The translations under genes and the position numbers were made by a program. Below, one piece after another: positions 6,716 through 14,970 of a stretch of DNA of 24,119 bases. Under the pieces are notes generated by a model that had not been told where the DNA came from, did no database searches, and was given only the letters and a program-made list of their open reading frames with translations. The first letter of the stretch is position 1, and each line of letters begins with the position of its first letter. Source of the stretch: Spartobacteria bacterium UBA5019 (GTDB taxonomy: Bacteria > Verrucomicrobiota > Verrucomicrobiia > Chthoniobacterales > Terrimicrobiaceae); assembly GCA_002396485.1 (NCBI GenBank), contig DGXZ01000067.1, forward strand, positions 55,236 through 79,354. Direction: 5' to 3'.

Positions 6716-6733
6716 CGAATATTCAACTTTGAG

Positions 6734-7261
6734 ATGTCTACTTCACTCCCCACCCAAAAAGTAGTATTCAATACACCATGGTTTCAGGTTGTGGAACGTA
6801 ATCCGCCTGGCTATTCGAACCCGCATTATTCTCTTCAAACACGCGATTATGTGAGCGTCGTTGCGGTTGACCAATCCGGTAGCCTTCTTCTTGTCCGGCA
6901 ATTTCGACCTACGCTTTGGCAGGCTACGCTTGAAATTCCGAGTGGTCATGTGGAGGAAGGGCAGAAACCGGAAGAGGCCGCCCGCATCGAGTTGTTCGAG
7001 GAGACAGGGCACGAAGTCGAACACATGGAATTGCTCTGTAATCTGTCCCCCGACACCGGTCGGATTGGAAACCGTATGTGGTGTTTTTTCGCGGGAAACG
7101 CGCGGCCAACTTCCAATACCGCATACCAACCAGAGGCAGGATTGGATTTTGTGCTTTACGAGTTGGGAGTGTCCGCACTTTTAGAGGAAAAGGAGTTCTG
7201 CAGCGCATTGAATCGGGCTGCTTTGTTTGCGGCTGTGGTTCAAGGAAAAATCTCTTTGTAA
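6734..7261 (+). CDS. Nudix hydrolase, nucleoside-diphosphate-sugar/ADP-ribose type
   Basis: A 175-residue Nudix protein of the ADP-ribose or GDP-mannose pyrophosphatase type, expected to hydrolyse an NDP-sugar to NMP and sugar phosphate. The Nudix box spans 71-93: 'SGHVEEGQKPEEAARIELFEETG'-like, read here as G71, Q77, I85, E86, L87, E89, E90, G92. The metal ligands E86, E89 and E90 are kept. Two consensus positions differ: Q77 replaces Glu and I85 replaces Arg. 'VRQFRP' upstream is typical of the NudF/NudK group. It is the first gene after the promoter at 6688; its role in the cluster could be control of a sugar-nucleotide pool. Confidence 0.87.
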   Translation: MSTSLPTQKVVFNTPWFQVVERNPPGYSNPHYSLQTRDYVSVVAVDQSGSLLLVRQFRPTLWQATLEIPSGHVEEGQKPEEAARIELFEETGHEVEHMELLCNLSPDTGRIGNRMWCFFAGNARPTSNTAYQPEAGLDFVLYELGVSALLEEKEFCSALNRAALFAAVVQGKISL

Positions 7262-7271
7262 TAGCGACTGA

Positions 7272-8480
7272 ATGAAAAAAAATCGGCCAAGCCAAAAAGA
7301 GGAATTTGATGTTTGTGTTGTCGGTGGTGCAGGACATGTGGGCGCGCCTTTGGCGATTGTCCTTGCAAAAAAATGTTTTAAAACATTAATTTATGACATA
7401 AATAAAGATGCCTTGGCATCGCTGAAAAAAGGCCGGATGCCATTTCTTGAAGATGGCGGAGAGGAGATGCTCAAGGAGGTTCTTGCAAAAAACAAATTGA
7501 GCTTCAGTGCTCAAATTAGGGACATCCGACGGGCAAAATGCATTTTTCTGACGATCGGCACCCCAGTTGATGAATTTCACAATCCGGTGATCAGCGCGCT
7601 AACCTCTTGCATGGATAGTCTTCTACCTCAACTATCTGATGACCAGTTGCTCATTCTGAGATCAACCGTCTTTCCAGGGGCGACGGACTTCATTGCAAAC
7701 TATTTGTCAGAAAGGGGGAAACGGCCATTGATAGCCTTTTGTCCCGAGCGCGTTGTTCAAGGAAAGGCGATCAAGGAAATACAGTCTCTTGTGCAAATTG
7801 TCAGCGGCACCACTTCGCAAGCGGAAGAAGCGGCGGCAAAATTGTTTTTAAGTGTATCCAAAAAGATTGTTCGAATGCAGCCTATTGAAGCGGAGTATGC
7901 AAAACTGTTTTGCAATGCCTACCGCTATGTTCAATTTGCCGTTGCGAACCATTTCTACATGCTCGCCGACCAGTCGGGTTTGAGTTACGAACGCATTCGG
8001 CAAGGGTTGATGGAGGAATATTCTAGGATGCGCGATTTGCCCGGAGCTGGTTTTGCTGCCGGCCCCTGCCTCTATAAGGATACGCTCCAACTTGTGGCTG
8101 CATCTAATAACCATTTCAACCTTGCGGTTGCGGCAGTTCAAACCAATGAGGGTATGCCAGCCTACATCGTTTCCCGTTTGAGGGAAAAGTATCACCTTAA
8201 GGAAATGACCGTAGGCCTGCTTGGCATGGCCTTCAAGGCAGACAGCGACGATGCGCGGTCTTCGTTGAGTTACAAACTTAAAAAATTGCTTTCGCTCCAT
8301 GCCAAATCTGTTATCGCCACAGATCCGCTTGTTTCGGACGACAAAAATTTGATGCCACTAGAAAGTGTCTTGGAGAAAAGCGACATCTTGGTGCTTTGCA
8401 CTCCGCACTCGGCGTATTCGAATCTGGACCTGCGGGGGAAGCCCGCCTATGACCTCTGGAGTTTTTTTCCAGCTGCTTGA
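7272..8480 (+). CDS. UDP-glucose/GDP-mannose dehydrogenase family (WecC-like) sugar-nucleotide dehydrogenase
   Basis: A 402-residue NAD-dependent dehydrogenase that should oxidise C6 of a UDP-sugar to the uronate in two steps. The Rossmann 'GGAGHVG' is at 18-24 and 'CPERVVQGKA' at 157-166. K211 and N215 lie in 'KLFCNAYRYVQFAVANHF'. Catalytic Cys266 lies in 'GFAAGPCLYKD', with K269 and D270. 'CPERVVQGK' and the overall pattern fit UDP-N-acetylhexosamine dehydrogenases better than UDP-glucose dehydrogenase; this is a family-level judgement. Ten bases separate it from the Nudix gene, and its stop overlaps the next start (TGATG), as in one operon. Confidence 0.88.
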   Translation: MKKNRPSQKEEFDVCVVGGAGHVGAPLAIVLAKKCFKTLIYDINKDALASLKKGRMPFLEDGGEEMLKEVLAKNKLSFSAQIRDIRRAKCIFLTIGTPVDEFHNPVISALTSCMDSLLPQLSDDQLLILRSTVFPGATDFIANYLSERGKRPLIAFCPERVVQGKAIKEIQSLVQIVSGTTSQAEEAAAKLFLSVSKKIVRMQPIEAEYAKLFCNAYRYVQFAVANHFYMLADQSGLSYERIRQGLMEEYSRMRDLPGAGFAAGPCLYKDTLQLVAASNNHFNLAVAAVQTNEGMPAYIVSRLREKYHLKEMTVGLLGMAFKADSDDARSSLSYKLKKLLSLHAKSVIATDPLVSDDKNLMPLESVLEKSDILVLCTPHSAYSNLDLRGKPAYDLWSFFPAA

Positions 8481-9517
8481 TGGATCATTCAAAAGCTCTT
8501 TCTGTCGGCGTGATCGGCGCTGGGTTCGGGAAACAAGTTCATGTCCCCGCTTTCCGCACCGACCGCCGCTGCATTGTTGAAGCGATTTGCGCGAGCACTT
8601 TGGAAAACGCCCACAGAGCTGCCGAGGAACTAGGCATCGACAGCTTTTATGGCGACTGGCGAAATCTTCTTGAGGATTCTCGAATCCAAGCGGTCTCCAT
8701 CGCCGTCCCGCCTCCCGTGCAAGTTGAAATCGCAGTAGCTGCGGCAAGCGCGGGCAAACATGTCTTCTGTGATAAACCAGTTGCTGGAAGCCTTGAAGGA
8801 GCCCTTGCTGTTTTCTCCGCCGCTGAAGACTCCAAAGTGGCGCATGCGGTCAATTTTATTTTTCCCGAAATCCCAGCATGGCAGGAAGCCCGGGAGAGGA
8901 TTCCCGAGTTGGGCTCGATCCGACATATTGCACTGAATTGGCGAGTGGAAACCTACGCGTTTCGCCTCAAGCTCGATAGTTGGAAAACGGTTTGCGAAAA
9001 AGGCGGCGGCACCTTGTGCAATTTTGTTTCGCACACATTTTATTATCTGGAGTGGTTGTTCGGTCCGATTGCCCGGATCGCCTCAAGGCTCTCGCCTCCC
9101 ATGTCATCGAGCGAAGCGCGGGTCGATGCATGGATCGAGTTCTCGGCGGGTTTTCCCGCCTCGGTTTCTGTCGCTGCCGACGCGTTCCTCGGTGCCGGGC
9201 ATTGCTTGGAAATCTTCGGAGAAAAAGGCTCGCTGCGGCTGCAAAACAGAACCTCGGACTATGCGCGCGGGTTCACGCTCGAAGTGGGTAGCCGCAAAAG
9301 CGGTTGCATGGAGTTGGTTGAGATTCCTGCAGCTTCAGCATTTGCGGATGGGCGGATTGAAGCCACGGCAAAGATTGCGTCTCGCTTTCTCGATTCGATT
9401 TTCTCTGGTGCAAAAATAACGCCCAGTTTGCGTGAGGGAGTGCGTGTGCAGCGGTTGATGGAGGCCGCCCGGGAATCGCACCGCTTCTGCAAGTGGCAAA
9501 CTGTGTCCGAACCATGA
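8480..9517 (+). CDS. Gfo/Idh/MocA-family NAD(P)-dependent oxidoreductase
   Basis: A 345-residue oxidoreductase. The dinucleotide motif 'VGVIGAGFGKQVHVPAF' is at 9-25, 'AVPPPVQVEIAVAAASAGKHVFCDKP' follows, and the family's EKP motif appears as D98-K99-P100. Start ATG 8480 overlaps the previous stop by one base; the TTG three bases earlier would add only one residue. Beside a UDP-aminosugar-type dehydrogenase, such proteins often oxidise C3 of UDP-N-acetylglucosaminuronate (WlbA/WbpB type). That role is possible, but no aminotransferase or acetyltransferase for the rest of that route is seen. Confidence 0.85.
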   Translation: MDHSKALSVGVIGAGFGKQVHVPAFRTDRRCIVEAICASTLENAHRAAEELGIDSFYGDWRNLLEDSRIQAVSIAVPPPVQVEIAVAAASAGKHVFCDKPVAGSLEGALAVFSAAEDSKVAHAVNFIFPEIPAWQEARERIPELGSIRHIALNWRVETYAFRLKLDSWKTVCEKGGGTLCNFVSHTFYYLEWLFGPIARIASRLSPPMSSSEARVDAWIEFSAGFPASVSVAADAFLGAGHCLEIFGEKGSLRLQNRTSDYARGFTLEVGSRKSGCMELVEIPAASAFADGRIEATAKIASRFLDSIFSGAKITPSLREGVRVQRLMEAARESHRFCKWQTVSEP

Positions 9518-10275
9518 AATCGCCAGAACTCGACATCATCATTCCTGTTTACAACGAGGGAAGAAATATTTTGGCAACGATTGATTCCATTCACAGCTGC
9601 GTCCGGACTCCTTGCCGAATATTGATCTGCTACGACAACGAGAAGGACGATACACTTCCTGTTCTTGAATCCTACCCTCATGGCAGGCTTGACATCAAAC
9701 TCATCAAAAATCGCGGCTCTGGCGCGCTGGGTGCGGTGTTGAGTGGTTTCGAGAAAAGCGACGCTCCGGCTGCCATTATGTTTCCGGCCGACGACGACTA
9801 CAATGCGCCTCGAATCGATCCGATGATGGAGAAGTTCCGCGAAGGCTGTGAAATTGTGGTTGCCAGTCGATTTGCCATGGGTGGGTGCATGAAGGGATGC
9901 CCGCCTCTCAAGTCGATTCTTGTCCGCGCTTCAGCGTTCGCTTTGTATCACTTCGCCAGAGTTCCGACGCGTGATCCAAGCAATGGATTGAGAATCTTTT
10001 CGCGACGCGTGTTAGATACCATTCAAATCGAATCGACTGTCGGGTTTGCTTACAGCATCGAATTGCTTGTGAAAGCGCATCGTCTCGGATGGCGCGTTGG
10101 CGAAGTGCCAGCTTTGTGGTTTGAGCGCCGCGCTGGAAAAAGTCGGTTCCAAGTCATTAAATGGGTTCCTCAATATTTGAAGTGGTTTGCCTATGCATTC
10201 GCGACGACTTATATGTTGCGCGGGCCGCACACCGTGGCACTTAAAAAACTTCCGACAAAATCAAATCAACTGTGA
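9514..10275 (+). CDS. Family-2 glycosyltransferase
   Basis: A 253-residue GT-A fold protein. 'LDIIIPVYNEGRNILATIDSI' starts the domain, the metal-binding DDD is at 93-95 in 'MFPADDDYNAPR', and 'IVVASRFAMGG' follows, as in polyprenyl-phosphate glycosyltransferases of the DPM1/GtrB kind. There are no evident transmembrane helices after the catalytic part. The ATGA overlap with the preceding gene fixes the start at 9514, and the stop overlaps the GTG of the next gene. It probably transfers a sugar to a lipid carrier or a growing glycan on the cytoplasmic face of the membrane; donor and acceptor are unknown. Confidence 0.88.
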   Translation: MKSPELDIIIPVYNEGRNILATIDSIHSCVRTPCRILICYDNEKDDTLPVLESYPHGRLDIKLIKNRGSGALGAVLSGFEKSDAPAAIMFPADDDYNAPRIDPMMEKFREGCEIVVASRFAMGGCMKGCPPLKSILVRASAFALYHFARVPTRDPSNGLRIFSRRVLDTIQIESTVGFAYSIELLVKAHRLGWRVGEVPALWFERRAGKSRFQVIKWVPQYLKWFAYAFATTYMLRGPHTVALKKLPTKSNQL

Positions 10276-11261
10276 AACTTCAAGGGCGCCATTATCTCAT
10301 CACTGGAGGAACAGGCTTCATCGGAGCAGGTTTAGTTAAGGGTCTTCTGGCTTCTGGGGCGCGTGTCCGCACTTTCGACAACGACTCGCGGGGTTCAAAG
10401 GAAAAGTTGGGGGATGCCGCCAAAAATGTGGAAATGCTGGAGGGAGACATTCGCGATGCCGAGGCCGTCTCCAAGGCGCTCGAAGGGGTCGATGCCGTTT
10501 GCCACCTAGCATATGTCAACGGCACGGAATTTTTTTATTCCAAGGCGGAATTGATTTTGGATGTGGCCGTGCGGGGCATGTTGAATGTGATTGATGGTTG
10601 TCGGCAGCACGGTATTCGCGAGTTAGTCCTAGCCTCAAGCTCGGAGGTATACCAAACGCCGCCCAAAGTGCCTACCGACGAGAGCGTCCCTCTGACGGTT
10701 CCGGATGTTTTGAATCCGAGGTTTTCCTATGGCGGCGGCAAAATTATCAGCGAATTAATGGCTGTCGTCTATGGGCGAAACCACTTCGACCGCGTGTTGA
10801 TTTTTCGTCCACACAATGTTTATGGTCCCGACATGGGTTGGGAACATGTCATTCCGCAATTTGCCCTGCGTTTGCATGATTTGCATGCCACCCAGCCTGA
10901 GGGTGTCCTGCCGTTTACCATTCAAGGCACGGGCGATGAGACCCGCTCATTTATCTTCATCGATGACATGATTGAGGGGGTGCTTAAAGTGGCGGAACGC
11001 GGTGAGCATCTCGGAATTTACAATATCGGAAGTGGAATTGAGACTTCCGTTGGCGAACTCGCCCGTGAAATGGCTCGTCAATTTGGTCGCGAGGTCGAGC
11101 TGTTGCCTGGCAAACTTCAACTAGGCAGCACCCCGCGACGCTGTCCTGATATTCAAAAACTGTCTGCACTGGGCTTCGTGCCAAGCACTACTCTCTCGGA
11201 GGGGCTGGCTAACACGATCAATTGGTATGTTAAAAATTCCTATAAAAACCCTTATAAATAA
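10272..11261 (+). CDS. NAD-dependent extended SDR, NDP-sugar epimerase/dehydratase family
   Basis: A 329-residue extended SDR starting at GTG 10272 (GTGA overlap with the previous stop). 'ITGGTGFIG' is at 10-18, 'ASSSEVY' at 121-127, Y153/K157 form YxxxK in 'SYGGGK', and 'IFRPHNVYGP' and 'SFIFIDDM' are typical of UDP-glucose 4-epimerase and 4,6-dehydratase relatives. The residue before Glu in 'SSSEVY' is Ser, not the Asp of 4,6-dehydratases, so a 4-epimerase, reductase or decarboxylase-like role fits better. The substrate is unknown. It directly precedes the C-methyltransferase gene and may act on the same sugar. Confidence 0.88.
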   Translation: MKLQGRHYLITGGTGFIGAGLVKGLLASGARVRTFDNDSRGSKEKLGDAAKNVEMLEGDIRDAEAVSKALEGVDAVCHLAYVNGTEFFYSKAELILDVAVRGMLNVIDGCRQHGIRELVLASSSEVYQTPPKVPTDESVPLTVPDVLNPRFSYGGGKIISELMAVVYGRNHFDRVLIFRPHNVYGPDMGWEHVIPQFALRLHDLHATQPEGVLPFTIQGTGDETRSFIFIDDMIEGVLKVAERGEHLGIYNIGSGIETSVGELAREMARQFGREVELLPGKLQLGSTPRRCPDIQKLSALGFVPSTTLSEGLANTINWYVKNSYKNPYK

Positions 11262-11263
11262 TT

Positions 11264-12529
11264 ATGAATAAACAAAAAAATCTTGCTTCTGGAACAAACT
11301 CAAGCGTCGTTGTGGATCGTTGCCAAGTTTGCGACTCAGCAGATTTGGAATCGGTGATGTTTATTGGCTACTTGCCCCCGGTTAACACTATGCCAACGAT
11401 CGGAAGTCGCCCCGCCGAACAACCGGCTTATCCTGCTGAGCTCCTGCGCTGTCGCCATTGTCAACTCGTTCAAATCGGATTAGTTGTCGACCCCTCCATA
11501 CTTTTTCCACCAACTTACCCATACACAAGCGGAACCACCAAAATTCTCCGCGAGAATTTTGCTGAACTTTCCCAGGAGGTTATGGTGCTTTATCCTCTGG
11601 AAAAGAAAGATTTGGTGATCGACATTGGTTCCAACGATGGCACGCTGCTTGGCAATTTCGTAGACCATGGGCGGGTCTATGGTATCGAGCCTACCAACGC
11701 TGGTCTTCTCGCCCAGAAAAAGAACATACAAACACAAATTTCTTTTTTCAATCGCGCCGCTGTGGAAACAGCGCTTTCAGAAGTAGGTAAAGCACATCTC
11801 ATCACCGCGACAAATGTCTTTGCCCATATCGAGGATATCCACGAGATCGTTGATTGCATTCTGGCCCTCTTGGACGAGGACGGGATTTTTATCTCGGAAT
11901 CCCACTATCTTCTTCCGCTTGTCGAAACCCTTCAATACGACACCATTTACCATGAGCACCTTCGTTATTATTCAGTGACTTCCTTGAATCACCTGCTGGG
12001 GATGCACGGCCTGGAAATTATTCATACCAAGCGCATCCCGACTCATGGGGGATCCATCCGTGTTTATGCGGCAAGAAAAGGAAAATACCCCGTCAGAGAT
12101 TCAGTGGAAGCTTCTTTGGAGTCGGAGTCGAAGGAGCTCACGGACGAAAAACTCAAAGAATTCAAAAAAAAGGTGGTGGATTCTAAATTGTCCCTCCTCG
12201 CGCTGTTGAATGACATCAAGTCCAAGGGTGGCCGCATTTACGGTGTCGGGGCGCCTTCTCGCGCCAGCACGCTAATCAACTATGTGGGCTTGGATGATGG
12301 CATTCTCGACTGCGTGCTTGAAATCCAGGGCTCTTACAAAATCGGAAAATACATTCCGGGAACGATGATCCCCGTTCTCGACGAAAGCCGACTCTTTGAA
12401 GACCAACCCGAATACGCTCTCCTGCTTTCCTGGCACATTGCCGATGAATTAATCCCCAAACTTGCTGGGCGTGGCTTCAAAGGAAAATTCATCGTGCCGC
12501 TTCCCCAACCTCGGATTGCGAACGCATAG
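11264..12529 (+). CDS. NDP-sugar C-methyltransferase (three-domain, Zn-binding)
   Basis: A 421-residue SAM-dependent methyltransferase with the three-part layout of NovU/TcaB9-type sugar C-methyltransferases. An N-terminal zinc site uses C20, C23, C63 and C66. The SAM fold has 'VIDIGSNDGTLL' at 118-129. The conserved 'YHEH' is at 229-232 in 'DTIYHEHLRYYS'. A C-terminal Rossmann-like domain begins with 'GGRIYGVGAPSRAST'. Characterised members methylate a carbon next to the ketone of a 4-keto-6-deoxy NDP-sugar, giving branched sugars. It sits two bases after the SDR stop, inside the operon. The gene suggests a C-methylated deoxysugar in the product, which is an inference. Confidence 0.87.
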   Translation: MNKQKNLASGTNSSVVVDRCQVCDSADLESVMFIGYLPPVNTMPTIGSRPAEQPAYPAELLRCRHCQLVQIGLVVDPSILFPPTYPYTSGTTKILRENFAELSQEVMVLYPLEKKDLVIDIGSNDGTLLGNFVDHGRVYGIEPTNAGLLAQKKNIQTQISFFNRAAVETALSEVGKAHLITATNVFAHIEDIHEIVDCILALLDEDGIFISESHYLLPLVETLQYDTIYHEHLRYYSVTSLNHLLGMHGLEIIHTKRIPTHGGSIRVYAARKGKYPVRDSVEASLESESKELTDEKLKEFKKKVVDSKLSLLALLNDIKSKGGRIYGVGAPSRASTLINYVGLDDGILDCVLEIQGSYKIGKYIPGTMIPVLDESRLFEDQPEYALLLSWHIADELIPKLAGRGFKGKFIVPLPQPRIANA

Positions 12530-12566
12530 ACCAGCGGGTTTAAAGAACAGCTTGGACTTACGGCTA

Positions 12567-14174
12567 ATGGCAAAATCAAACACGCGCACAGATTTTAGTT
12601 TGTATATCGGCTGGACTCTAACAGGAATAGTTTGCTGCACTGCCCTCTGGGCGCTTACTTGTGAGTGGGACAAACCGCTTCTTGACCTGCATTCTTTCCG
12701 GCAAACGCAGACAGCGATTTCGGTTTTTTACATGATAGGAAGACCAAGCATTTTATTCGATTACATCACGCCTGTTCTAGGGAAACCTTGGCAGATTCCA
12801 ATGGAAGTGCCATTATACCAATGGATCGTTGCACGTTGGCATGAATCGACCGGAATGGGGTTGGACCAATGCGGCAAACTCGTCTCGATCGTCTTCCTGT
12901 TCGCCTGCCTCTTGCCGATTAGGAAATTGCTGAAGGAGCTGTCCATGCCCACGGCTTCGCGTTGGTTGACCTTGGCCCTTTTCCTTTCAGTGCCTCTCCA
13001 CTTATATTGGGGAAGGGCCTTCCTTATTGAAACCATGGGGCTATTTCTCTCTCTCTCGATGGTGGCTTGCATTCTTTCGGGATATGGGAAGAAAGATTGG
13101 CGATGGCTCGCAGCGGGATTGATTTTTGGGATTCTCGCAGCACTTTGCAAGATTACCACTTGGGCAGTAGCTTGCGGCGTTTCCGGTTTGCTGGTGCTTT
13201 TTTCCGACGGATTGCCCAAGCGAGAAAACCTCGCTTGGCTGATCCTTGCTGGTGCGATAACCCTGCTGCCAGTCTTGCCTGGGAAAATCTGGATTAATCA
13301 TGGTGATATAGTTAAAGCTAAGAATCCCTTTGCGCGTGAGATTATTATTTCTTCCTCCCCCAAACAGGCCGCATGGAATTTCGGCACATGGGAACAAAAA
13401 ACCAATCCTGCTGTGTGGGAGCACATCGGCCGCCATGTTGAGGATCAACTCACCGCTCCCGTGCCATTTTTTGGACATTGGTTTGTGCCCCTGATTCTCA
13501 TCGCTGGGATGCTGGCGAATCCTAGGCGCTTGCCGCTTTTGTTGATTTTCCTCGTCGGCTTCGCAGCGGGTCCGCTGATTTTCACGAACCTGTATTTCGA
13601 ACACAACTACTATTGGATGGCCAACGGCACTTGGCTCGTGCTTGCGCTTGGGGTCTCGCTTGCGGCGATCTCGGAATTCCGCCCGAAAGAAACCTGGCCC
13701 GAATACACCGCCGCCGCGCTTTGCGCTGTGCTTTGCATCGCGGGCTTCGCGGCTTGGCACTCGAAGTTCCTGCCGATTTTGCAAAATCTCCCCGATCGCG
13801 AAAAATTGGCAGAGGCATGGATCGGGCCCATTCAAAAACTCGTGCCTTCAGACAGGTCTGTTTTGATCTTTGGAAACGACTTTAATCCCAACGCATTTTA
13901 CTATGCCGAACGAAAGGGCATTGGCTATCCGAGCGTCGCAGGGGTGCCTTTTCCCTCGCCTTTGTTCGAGGAGTCACTCACAAAATTCACCAAAGAGGAT
14001 CAACTTGGCGCGGTAGTAATCAGTGAGCAGATTTTGGCTGGTCCGGACAAGCCGCTGCTCATGGCCCAACTGGAAAGGCTGGGAATGTCTCTCAAAGGAA
14101 CGCGAACGGGGTTCGGCGTGGCTTTTCCAGCGTTGGATTTGGATATGCTTGCGAACGGAGTTTCGAACCCATAG
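12567..14174 (+). CDS. GT39/ArnT-like multi-membrane-span glycosyltransferase
   Basis: A 535-residue integral membrane protein with about ten or more hydrophobic segments and a soluble C-terminal part from about residue 400. The first loop carries 'WDKPLLDLHSFRQTQTA' (34-50), the PMT/GT39-type acidic loop that follows the first helix in polyprenyl-phosphate-dependent mannosyltransferases. It likely uses a lipid-linked sugar on the outer face of the cytoplasmic membrane. ATG 12567 is chosen because the first helix follows shortly after; the frame extends upstream into the methyltransferase gene without support. The gap to the methyltransferase gene is 37 bases with no strong ribosome-binding site. 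Confidence 0.8.
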   Translation: MAKSNTRTDFSLYIGWTLTGIVCCTALWALTCEWDKPLLDLHSFRQTQTAISVFYMIGRPSILFDYITPVLGKPWQIPMEVPLYQWIVARWHESTGMGLDQCGKLVSIVFLFACLLPIRKLLKELSMPTASRWLTLALFLSVPLHLYWGRAFLIETMGLFLSLSMVACILSGYGKKDWRWLAAGLIFGILAALCKITTWAVACGVSGLLVLFSDGLPKRENLAWLILAGAITLLPVLPGKIWINHGDIVKAKNPFAREIIISSSPKQAAWNFGTWEQKTNPAVWEHIGRHVEDQLTAPVPFFGHWFVPLILIAGMLANPRRLPLLLIFLVGFAAGPLIFTNLYFEHNYYWMANGTWLVLALGVSLAAISEFRPKETWPEYTAAALCAVLCIAGFAAWHSKFLPILQNLPDREKLAEAWIGPIQKLVPSDRSVLIFGNDFNPNAFYYAERKGIGYPSVAGVPFPSPLFEESLTKFTKEDQLGAVVISEQILAGPDKPLLMAQLERLGMSLKGTRTGFGVAFPALDLDMLANGVSNP

Positions 14175-14187
14175 CCTGATTTTGGAT

Positions 14188-14958
14188 ATGATCGCTGTAA
14201 TCTTGGCTGGAGGATTAGGAACTCGCATTAGCGAAGAAACGCATTTGAAGCCCAAGCCCATGATCGAAATAGGCGCTCGTCCGATGCTTTGGCATATTCT
14301 AAAAATCTACTCCGCACACGGGATCAATGATTTTGTCATTTGCGTAGGCTATAAGGGATATGTGATCAAAGAGTATTTCGCTAACTACTTCTTGCACATG
14401 TCGGATGTGACATTCGATATGAAAAATAACCGCATGGAAGTTCATCAAAAGCACGCAGAGCCATGGCGTGTAACCGTGGTGGACACGGGTGAGGAAACCC
14501 AAACCGGCGGGCGTCTGAAGCGAGTGCGCGATTATTTGAAGGAAGAGGCGTTTTGCTTCACTTATGGCGATGGGCTCTCGGATGTGGATGTGCGCGGTGC
14601 GGTGGATTTCCACCACTCACATGGCAAACTTGCCACGATCACAGCGGTGCAACCGCCTGGGCGCTACGGGGCGCTTCAAATCGAATCGGGTCGAGTAAGC
14701 GATTTTCATGAAAAGCCGCATGGCGACGGCGCTTGGATTAATGGGGGCTTTTTTGTGCTCCAGCCGAAAGTGATCGACCGAATCTCCGATGACGCCTCGA
14801 TCTGGGAGCGGGAACCGATGGAATCGCTTGCTCGCCAAGGTGAACTGATGGCCTATCAACACGCTGGTTTCTGGAGGCCAATGGATACGCTGCGGGACAA
14901 GATTCAACTTGAGGAGCTTTGGCAAAGTGGCAATGCTCCTTGGAAGGTGTGGCGTTAA
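14188..14958 (+). CDS. rfbF: Glucose-1-phosphate cytidylyltransferase
   Basis: A 256-residue protein that converts glucose-1-phosphate and CTP to CDP-glucose, the first step of CDP-3,6-dideoxyhexose synthesis (RfbF/DdhA/AscA). It shows 'MIAVILAGGLGTRISEETH', 'PKPMIEIGARPMLWHILKIY', 'FCFTYGDGLSDVD' with the metal-binding Asp pair, 'QPPGRYGAL' and 'WINGGFFVL', all characteristic of this enzyme rather than RmlA. The length is normal. ATG 14188 gives the standard N-terminus. It opens the CDP-sugar block that continues to 19660. Confidence 0.95.
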   Translation: MIAVILAGGLGTRISEETHLKPKPMIEIGARPMLWHILKIYSAHGINDFVICVGYKGYVIKEYFANYFLHMSDVTFDMKNNRMEVHQKHAEPWRVTVVDTGEETQTGGRLKRVRDYLKEEAFCFTYGDGLSDVDVRGAVDFHHSHGKLATITAVQPPGRYGALQIESGRVSDFHEKPHGDGAWINGGFFVLQPKVIDRISDDASIWEREPMESLARQGELMAYQHAGFWRPMDTLRDKIQLEELWQSGNAPWKVWR

Positions 14959-14970
14959 ATAATTTTAATG

